Below are positions 55,851-64,000 of a DNA stretch of 64,000 bases, piece by piece. The position numbers and the translations under genes are program-made. The number at the start of each line of letters is the position of its first letter. Position 1 is the stretch's first letter. The notes under the pieces were generated by a model that did not search any database, was not told the DNA's origin, and was given only the letters and a program-made list of their open reading frames with translations. Source of the stretch: Pseudeuparius sepicola (taxonomy: Eukaryota; Arthropoda; Insecta; Coleoptera; Anthribidae); contig OY987299.1 in the NCBI GenBank assembly GCA_963920635.1, positions 127,411,373 to 127,475,372 on the forward strand, written 5' to 3'.

Positions 55851-56975
55851 GGAAAAAATCTTTCGACTTGCTACATGAGATTTGTCTATTTTATACATTC
55901 TACCTTTCTCAGACGCAAGGTTTAACATAATAACATTCCCCACACCTGACACTAGTTATAAAATTGTCTAAAAACGACAATGATTAGGACGCTATTACTA
56001 TAAAATTTCTTTGTCAAACATCTTTTATAACAGATCTTTGATGAAAAATTTGACAGTGTAATATACCTTATTTGTTTTATCAAAGATCTTTCATAAAAAA
56101 TAATAATTTAATTTAATTTATTATTTTATAAAAAATAATAATTAATTATTTTATAAAAAATAATAATTTAAAGTATATTTCATTACGAGTCTGGAAATAA
56201 AGATTTTTCCGTGCGCGCTTGACAAATTTATGCAAGCACGAAAAATATGTTTCTGGACGTGTAATGAACGATATTTTTTATTATACTTCTTTGAAAACGG
56301 AAACTTAAAACATTTTATCGGCATATTATAATAAATTTAATTGACAAAAAATAAACAATGCAGACAACATAGTGTTTTGGTATGTATGATGCGTTTCCAT
56401 GGTTACTCTCAAATTATTTCAAAAATGCTTTGTTGTAAATTAGTTATTGTCAGATAAGGTGAATAAAACGTCAAAAAATATTACAGACATGAAATATGAA
56501 ACATATTGAAACACTTACGAATTAAAATACACAATAGGTATATGTTAAATATCAGAGAGCATATAGAGTTTCTTAAATTTAGTTTACTTTACTCTATATT
56601 TCTATTTTAAAGCCATATATTCTGTATTTTTATTCAGCGCACGGAAAGTTTTTCCATGCGCTGTTTCCGTGCGCTAGCCCGAAAGAGCCCATCTTTCATT
56701 ATTGCTAAAACACATGAAAATAAGGTGTTTTCAAAGAAGTATAATAAAAAAATCTTTCGACTTGCTACATGAGATTTGTCTATTTTATACATTACCTTTC
56801 TAAGACGCAAGGTTTAACATAATAACATTCCCCACACCTGACACTAGTTATAAAATTGTCTAAAAACTACATTGATTAGGATGCTATTACTATAAAATTT
56901 CTTTGTCAAAGATCTTTTATAACAGATCTTTGATGAAAAATTTGACAGTGTAATATACCTTACCTAATTTTAAGA
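55851..56975. repeat. Two inverted-orientation satellite units split by an element
   Basis: The unit aaaatctttcgacttgctac...gacagtgtaatatacctta occurs at about 55853-56068 and 56750-56970. Each holds CCCCACACCTGACAC, the inverse of the satellite core of the 50-52 kb array. Between them lie AT-rich repeats (56090-56170), a hairpin (56181-56265; cattacgagtctgg against gaaacatattttt-type inverse) and a TIR element (56274-56752). Confidence 0.75.
56274..56752. mobile_element. TIR element, about 479 bp
   Basis: A 25-bp perfect inverted repeat (ATTATACTTCTTTGAAAAC inward on the left, its inverse on the right) bounds it. A short GC-rich hairpin-like part with repeats of GCGCACGGAAA/TTTCCGTGCGC lies at 56637-56683. 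No coding sequence. Confidence 0.6.
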
Positions 56976-57075
56976 TGAAAATGTGGTACAAAAGTTTTTC
57001 GAATATTGCTTTGTTTTCAAAATACACGAAGTAATATTCGAAAAACTTTTATACAACATTTTCGTCTTAAAATTA
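56970..57075. repeat. Inverted repeat hairpin, about 100 bp
   Basis: taattttaagatgaaaatg and aagtttttcgaatatt on the left are matched by aatattcgaaaaactt and cattttcgtcttaaaatta on the right. Confidence 0.7.
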
Positions 57076-58090
57076 CGTCAGGATTCACCTCCATTATTTT
57101 GTCAGAAAGGTTAGGAAACACCCTATATAAAATGACTGAATCAAAAATTTAAATTTGAAAATTTTCGCACTATTAGGAATCAAAATTAGTGTCATAAGAC
57201 TTTTATTTTAATATTAAAATAAATAAATGAATTCCAGATCCTTCTTCGTTACCAACTTATGGTGCTGGGGGTTCTAGTTGTCCATCCTTTTTTCTTAACT
57301 CGTTTTTAAGACGTTATTTTTATTTATTACCAGCTTATGGCATGTGCTTATCTATTCATAAATTTACACTAGTCGAATATCTGTATTTAAACTGAATTTA
57401 TTTCAACCTCGCCTTTTTGTGAATCATAAAACTGTGTCCGAAAGTAAGTGAAGGATTATTTTGGAAATACTCTATAATCGTGTGCTGCAAATAGAACGTA
57501 TGTCCCGTGTGTCCGGTTTATACAAAAATTTCAACAGCTAATCCTCACGTAAATCCTCTGTGAGTAGCGCTGTGTTGCAATTATAGAGGATGAATGACAA
57601 AATTGTAACAGAAATTTATAAAACTCCAGACTTCCCAACTTCACACAAAATCCTCCGAATTTACTCTATACAATGATATTTTAACTGCACTATAGATTTG
57701 CCGTGAAATATTTAAACGATATATTAAAATCTTAAGTTAAAAATATATTGTTTCAGCATTTGTTACTAACGGATGCAGACAACCAACGAAAATATAATCA
57801 AATTTTTATCCTCCTCATTCTCGGCATAAAATCTGGATTTTATCATGCTAATAATAAAATGCAGTCTAGAGTAATCAGCCAGAGGAACGATTGGATTTTT
57901 AAAGTAAGCACCCCAGTTAAAGAGAAGAGAAATTTTAGATCAGGTGACCAATGTAAGGGAAATATGAGGTATTCAGTGTTTTTTTCGTAACTAGACTTGA
58001 AAGTTTAGAAACCTTTAAGATGCTATCGTAGAGTTGCATGCGCCTGAGGACCCACATACCAACCTCATATCAATCATGTTTTTGTTAATA
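57076..58090. other. Unassigned stretch with a repeat fragment
   Basis: 57891-57975 (tttttaaagtaagcacc, gaccaatg...aagggaaat) is a diverged copy of 59497-59580 in the composite repeat. The open frame at 57748-57990 ends in it and is not supported. Confidence 0.45.
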
Positions 58091-58092
58091 GG

Positions 58093-59064
58093 CCAGTAAA
58101 ATTAGTACAATAAGTGCATATTGTAATTCGATTCGGGATGCCGTATGGAAAAATCCATATATATTTATTGATAACATGTTTAGCATTTTAAGAGTTCCAA
58201 TTCTGACGAGGCGCGACATTGTTTAAACAATGATTTAATGTGAAAAAAATCGGTTTTTAGGCAGTTCAGAGACTATTGCCGATGGGTTTTTTCAATTTTG
58301 TACACTAAATCGGTTAATTTGAGACCTGGTAGGTTAAAAATCGGTTAATAATTTGTTTAAATAATTGCAAAAACCGATCAAATTTTCAAACTCTTAGGTA
58401 TCTCAGCTCCTGTTTGAGGTAGAACAATGTATTTTTTAAATATTCGTGTAAAAATACCAGCTGTATAGAAGTGGCATAGCGATATCTTTATTTTTTGCAA
58501 TGATATATTAATAAAAAACATAACCTAAAACGATCCACTTTTTCAGCTGCCATTTTGAAGGTGAAAATAATGCAAATTTGATCTGCTCTAAACAGATTTA
58601 TAATTAATAAGTCTCGACAAAAAATGAGGCCAAGCTGAGGCTTCTAGGATGACGTCAATTGTTAATGAACTTTATATCCTTTTTAAATAAACAAATTAAA
58701 TTTCTCGTAAACTAATTAATAATTTTTATTTTCAGGGTAACTTAAGGGCCATAGAGGGCTCATTTCCTGAAAGTTTCGAGTACACAGATCCTTTTCCCAC
58801 GGAATGAAAAATATATGAAAATTTTAAAAATTTAAACGTTTTTTTGCTATAATTTAAACAAATTATTAACCGATTTTGACCTACCAGGTCTCAAATTGAC
58901 CGTCTTCTAGTGTTCTAGTAGTGTACACAATTTGAAACACTCATCGGCAACATTCCCTGAACTGCATAAAAAAAAACGATTTTTTCACATGAAACTATTG
59001 TTTAAACAATGTTGCGCCACTTCAAAATTGGATCCCTTGAAATTTTGGTCTAATTTTACTGGCC
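58093..59064. mobile_element. Foldback element with GGCCAGTAAAATTA ends, 972 bp
   Basis: Ends GGCCAGTAAAATTAG and CTAATTTTACTGGCC are flanked by TA on both sides (58091-58092 and 59065-59066). Inner arms (about 58220-58370 and 58855-59010) also pair, including ACATTGTTTAAACAAT, which is itself palindromic. The end sequence resembles the AGGCCAGGGAAAATA end of the neighbouring composite repeat. The open frame at 58932-59117 is not real. Confidence 0.8.
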
Positions 59065-59134
59065 TATATATATATATAGGATTTTTGTATAAAAATTCGT
59101 TGTTTCTCTTTTTGTAAAAATCAACAGGAGTAGC

Positions 59135-61005
59135 ATTTGTTCTGTAATGGGTTTGGTGTTTGGTTTCTGTAAATGTAGCTAGTCCTAGTCCTGAAATATT
59201 TGCATGGTTTATACAATAAATCTTTAATGGCTATTAATTTGTCACATACCGTCCATATCGAATCCAAAGTTTTTGTTCTAAGGATTTCTACTGAATTGTA
59301 GATAAACACAACTAGATAGTTTGATAGCCATCATGTGAGCGTTTATAGATGAAACAGACTACCGATAAAAATAAAATCCACATCTTATACGACTTCCCCG
59401 AGATATAAAACCTCTCTTGCTATAACAATAAAACGATGTTCTTTAGGGTCCTATGAAAGGACATGTAATATGGAATTAGCCAAAGGCACGATCCTCTTTT
59501 TAAAGTAAGCACCACACTTAACGGGAAGAGGAATTTTCGCTCGCGTGACCAATCGCTTCTGACAATCTAAGGGAAATGCGAATATTCCGAGCATTTCAGG
59601 GCTCTTGTCCTAATTATAAGATTTAAAGCAGATTAAGAAGGGGAGTTTCGTTTGTCGGTAGATGAGTCAAAGGTACCCAAGATATACCACATATAGAAGG
59701 GTCACGTCTATTTTATGGCACAAAATTATGAATTGAAAGTAAATATTGAACAAACCGAAAACATGTTTTAGGCCAGGGAAATTACGGTAAAAAGTAACGA
59801 AACCTAGACAAAATTCATAACCGCATTTTTATAATGCCATCACAAAATATTGGTAATAAATGAACGCCAGAACTGTTTTTTATACAAAATAAATATATGC
59901 GTGTGGGCGTTTTTTTAGAAAAATACATTTTCTTGTTGTAATAAAGACGGCATAAATATTAACTGCGAATTTTAAGCTGCATTTATTAGTAAGTAAGGTA
60001 TATAAAGTTGAGATTGATAAAATAAACAGATTACGTTTGCGCAAGTATCCGAATGATGTAAAAATTACATTTTGCGTAATATTTTGTTGGGCAAAAATAT
60101 TAACTGCGTTTTTATTATTTATAATTACCTTAAAAATCAAGTATTAACAGTTTGTTCTGAAATTAAACGTATTTTAAAGAAATTTGAAACTGTCTTTGAT
60201 AGCAAAATTATTAACTGGCTGATTTTTGTTCAACTTTGTAAGAGGATACTAAGTCTTGTTAAATTTTTTGAAATTAAACAAAAATTGGTAACGGAAGTAT
60301 TTTCAAATGACAAATTACAGTTGACCTAAATGCGCCGTAAATAAATGTTTAATTTTGCTATATGTGATTTAATATAGTTATATTGTAAAAAGTTAAACAA
60401 AAAAAAAAACAGTTAATATTTTTGCTTTCCTAAAGAAATGACAAGTGACAGTTGACCTATATGCGCCGTAAATAAATGTTTAATTTCGCTATATATGATT
60501 CAATATAGTTATATTGTAAAAAGTTAAACAAAAAAAACAGTTAATATTTTTGATTATAGTCTATACCAATGACAAGTGACAGCTGACGTACATGCGGCTC
60601 AGATAAATGTTTAATTTTTTATAAGTTACATTCTATTTGTAAAAGGGAATGATCATCTGCAATAAAAACGTAGTTAATATTTCTGCTTTTGCCGAAATAG
60701 AAAATTATCCGATTTTTATCCCTCTTTGTCGATTTAAGTTACTTCCATATTCTTAAAATGTTTAATTTCTTAATATATGTTAGCAAGGGAAGTTTTTTTA
60801 CCTAAAGAGTCTAAAAAAACCCAGTTAAAATTTTGCTCGAAATTTCTAACGAAAAATAGGTGTTTTTTGAGGAAACTCAGGGTTCCGTTTTTTCAAAATG
60901 TATAATTTTTGGTTTCTACCAACGTATTTACTTATAACTTTGATATGGTAAAACAAAATTGCAGTTAATATTTTTTTCTAGGCCAAATTCTATTTTCCCT
61001 GGCCT
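59135..61005. mobile_element. Composite repeat, inverted copy
   Basis: Inverse of 35919-37765 over its whole length, including the subterminal caaaaatattaactg words (about 59950, 60090, 60412, 60535 and others) and the internal TTAGGCCAGGGAAATTACGG near 59770. It lacks the extra 60-bp end piece found beyond 37765 in the other copy. No transposase is seen. Confidence 0.8.
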
Positions 61006-62314
61006 ATTTGTTTGTATTATCGTTACAAATCCAAATCACGATTTTTTTTCAAAAATAAACCTGCTAAAAACGAGTCGGCTGAATGCATGTAGTACCCTTT
61101 GTAATCGCCCAGAGTTCGTGCATTCGAATAGAAAAATAACAAAGCTCATTGTTAAATGTAATATAACTGCTAGTGAAATCGAACAGAGTGACCATTTCAA
61201 TTAGAGGGCAGTTGAAATTTTGATAAAGTTGCACAGAGCAGAGCGAGTCTCATTTACACAACGGCTGAAAGCAGAGGTAATATAATTTTTTTTTAATTTG
61301 GCAGTTAATTTATCTGGATGACTGCACAAGTTTTTAACATAATTCTTCTTCTCTTGTTGGCAAATATTCCTCTCCACTTCCCACCTCGAAATATACAAGG
61401 TGAGTAAAGTTTTCATAGCAGGATTTTAACATTTGATAGAAAAAATATTGAAAAAAAAATTCATATCCACAAATTCTTCATTTTTAAGATACAAGGCGTT
61501 AAAGTTCCGAGGCGAAATAATTTGAGTTTATTTTTTAACAAGTGATTGCGTCTCTATTTTTCACAGTGTTAGAATAATTATTATTTTCTTGGAAATGGCT
61601 GATTTCTCTTAAAAAAAAACATGAATAATTGCGTTCTGTTACATCGCTATATAATTCCCAATTGCTTTTATAGTCAAATCGAAGCAAGCTTCAAAAATCC
61701 AATAATGCCTCGCAATAAAGTGATTTTCCCAGAGGAAGTTGGCAATTCATTTCCAGCTTTCATTTAAGCGAGAGTCGAGTCTGCGTGACGTAGATATTTG
61801 TCGGAAGGCAGGTAACAGCAATTTGCAATTCCAATTCAATTATTTTATTAATGCAATTTTTTGATGTCACAATGGATTGGACAACCACCCACACGGAGAA
61901 CTGCATCACACGCGATATTAAAAGTTAAATTTGTCGTCCGTGCAGTCCGAACACGACAGAATTGAATCAAATATTTCTAGACTTTCCATCTGCATTTTTG
62001 GTGTATTGAATGAACTGTATTCAGTCTTGAAAGGTCAGGCGTTATAACATTTAGAACATCTTAAGAAAATGTTGTATTCACATCGTACGCACCAGTATTT
62101 GCTTAAGGTCTTTTCGCGTATTCCCGCACGCACATTTATATCACAATTTTTAAATTGCACGAGAATATTGCTACTGGCACACGTATTCGTTTTTTTATTG
62201 TTTTTTTTTTCTAAGCAACAAAATAGCCTGACAGTGGTTAATATGACATGATTGTTTAATTTACTGACTGGCCAGCCATTACACGTTACGTTTAATCATG
62301 TAAAAATTGTTAGG
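61006..62314. other. Unassigned stretch
   Basis: Mixed-composition sequence at 61680-62030 without transposon ends could be an old regulatory block. Open frames at 60959-61204, 61201-61416 (minus) and 62069-62251 have no recognised products. Confidence 0.35.
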
Positions 62315-63156
62315 TATAACCTGGATCGACACTATATTAAAGACCCGAGCATGATGTAATATGTAATATTTCATTGTTGTTTACGAACTGGGGTGGCGCC
62401 TATCGACGAAAAAAATGGAGACTTATTTTAGGTTATAGGGGGGTATTTTGTGGTTATTGGTATGTCAATTACTGACGTTTAAAATGTACAGAATTTTAAA
62501 TATCCAGCTTTATTACGATTTGCCTTCTTTTTACGGTAACGAATTGTCTTTGCGTCCAGTATTTAGCAGTTTTATCCCATTAACACAGCTTTTACATTAT
62601 TTGTTTGCGATAACATGAAATTTCCATTCCCATGAAGAAATAATGGTATGCACACTGTACAGACCATTAGGTGAATTGCAGAAGAATAAACACTATTTTG
62701 GAATTATATGGGATGATCTGATCAACCAGCTGAAAAAGCGAAAATTCTAGATATTATTTTGGAAGAGTATTTTGTAACGTATAATACCAATAGTCTTCCA
62801 TATAAAGAAGAAACTGAAAAATCTAATGCGTTTTATGCTTACTTACAGTACAACTAGCCATGGACTTCATTTCCAACCAAAAGGTACCAAAAATACTCTT
62901 GCATGCTTTTTGGACTCCCTTTTCTTAAGAAAATGTATGGAAATTAGAGGGACATAACAAATATTTTATTTTATTTTGGATATTAAATTCGTTGTAACAG
63001 TCACATTGGCATATTTTTATTTTATAAAAGATTCTGCAACAATGGTGTTTTAACATTAAACCACCGTTTAAATTTGTTTCGTCGTGTGGCGCCAGTGGCG
63101 ATCGCTTAAAACAGCTGTATGCACAGGTCTTTAATATATTGGTGGTCCAGGTATAA
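62315..63156. mobile_element. TIR element, about 842 bp, with a coding-like fragment
   Basis: The left TATAACCTGGATCG...TATATTAAAGAC and the inverse of 63128-63156 (TTATACCTGGACCACC, then TATATTAAAGAC) match over about 35 bp, and GGTGGCGCC/GGCGCCA words follow inside both ends. No target duplication was identified. Confidence 0.6.
62726..62857 (+). pseudogene. Coding-like fragment, 43 codons, unrecognised
   Basis: A frame without ATG reads PAEKAKILDIILEEYFVTYN, then LPYKEETEKSNAFYAYLQ, before a stop at 62855-62857. Its amino-acid balance looks protein-like, unlike the AT-rich translations around it. It lies inside the TIR element and may be a transposase scrap or a captured piece. I cannot name a family. 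Confidence 0.3.
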
Positions 63157-63838
63157 CACTCTCCAAACAGTCGAAACCAAAACCACTTTTACCCTGGAAC
63201 AAAATCATTTTGATGGCCATAACCCAATTTTCCCTTAAAATTGGGTCTTTATGGAGGAAAAAGTGGACACTTTAGGACCGCCTTTGTATTTTTCCTTGCA
63301 ATTGGGAACGGAACACGGCATGATTTAAATAAGTCCGAAATTATATAGACGCAACCTAAAACCTAGAAACTAAAATTGAATTTTAATCACTTTATTCTAA
63401 ATCACTGGTGTTTTACCACCTTATTAATAAAACTCCACGTCCTATATTACTAAAAAAAAACAGTCCAACACACATTAAACACAACAAACGTTCCTTAAAA
63501 CAGGAAAATGAGACAAGTAACCGTAAACCACTACAAAAGGCTACCTGTGTAATTTCTACAATAAAATTTGAAAGTTATGAAAAATGGGATATGATAGTCT
63601 GTTTTATACAATCTGGGGAAAATGCCTATTTCTTTATAACTCGTACCTACCTACCTTTTCAGCCTATCCCTTTCAAAATGCGCAAAATGCCTACTTGTTG
63701 AAAGGGCACACTTCCAATTTATATACACATGAAATCATAAAAGCTATTAGTAACAATTATTGATAACTACTTAAGTAAATTATTAAGTATATATTTTTGG
63801 AATGGTAATTTTTTGCTGTATTAAAAATGCAAAAATAT
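63157..63838. other. Unassigned stretch
   Basis: A small stem CCCAATTTTCCCTTAAAATTGGG lies near 63223-63245. The open frame at 63408-63701 (plus, 97 codons) has no recognised family or domain. Confidence 0.35.
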
Positions 63839-64000
63839 ACAGGGCGTTCCATTTAAAAAATAATTTCTTTCACCAGTAACTCTTAAAACCATTCATTAAA
63901 AAAAATGTAGTAGCAGCATTGGATTCTACGTAAAAAGTGCTTTGGAAATGTTTTTACAGAAACACAAAACTTTCAACATGAAAAAAGTTACGGCCACTTT
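63839..64000 (+). mobile_element. Transposon end, truncated by the window edge
   Basis: TACAGGGCGTTCCATTTAAA at about 63838-63857 has the form of a DNA transposon terminus (compare ACAGGGTGTTCCAAATT at 48349). The rest would lie beyond the window. Confidence 0.4.

Overview
The window is AT-rich eukaryotic DNA, most likely from an insect. A beetle is my best guess, but that is inference from the mix of mobile elements and I cannot name a species. I see no intact host protein-coding gene, and no convincing tRNA, rRNA, CRISPR array or bacterial-type operon. It reads as intergenic or intronic sequence densely colonised by DNA transposons, with interspersed short CpG-rich islands that do not look like transposons and may be old regulatory DNA.

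Layout. At 1-9.9 kb there are TA-flanked inverted-repeat elements (75-965, 1870-2172, 9566-9936 without a clear TA), a hammerhead ribozyme at 1203-1296 inside its own inverted repeat, a recent 288-bp tandem duplication (5784-6363) running into a CpG-rich island, and a large hairpin element (7500-8380). At 10-15 kb there are short inverted-repeat elements, a CpG-rich island (11490-11880) and a scrambled DIRS-like retrotransposon (12290-14255). At 15-22 kb lies a piggyBac-type element with TTAA target sites and matching ends (17153-19678), broken by a nested hAT copy. At 22-31 kb there are CpG-rich islands, a 1.4-kb foldback element with a foreign-looking core (25588-26974), a hAT TTF/DUF4371 remnant (27534-28119) and a hammerhead-like motif (30031-30079).

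At 31-36 kb a 2.2-kb foldback (31117-33282) carries a second hAT copy in one arm with an 8-bp target duplication, followed by another hAT-type MITE (35052-35725). A 1.85-kb repeat occurs at 35919-37765 and, inverted, at 59135-61005. At 40-48 kb there are two THAP-domain remnants (41515-41769 minus, 47173-47702 plus) and a third hAT copy (44115-45197), which alone contains a TATA/Inr promoter with a phased heat-shock-element-like array. From 49.5 to 57 kb the sequence is built of related tandem repeats, including a nine-unit 235-248-bp array with a two-unit higher-order pattern, and a CpG-rich block present on both sides of that array. From 57 to 64 kb there are more inverted-repeat elements.

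How the pieces relate. There is no pathway here. The relationships are evolutionary: one hAT family in three states, nested insertions that give relative ages (foldback older than hAT; piggyBac older than hAT), several foldbacks that could form long dsRNA if transcribed, and repeats of one satellite family that appear to have been amplified in steps.
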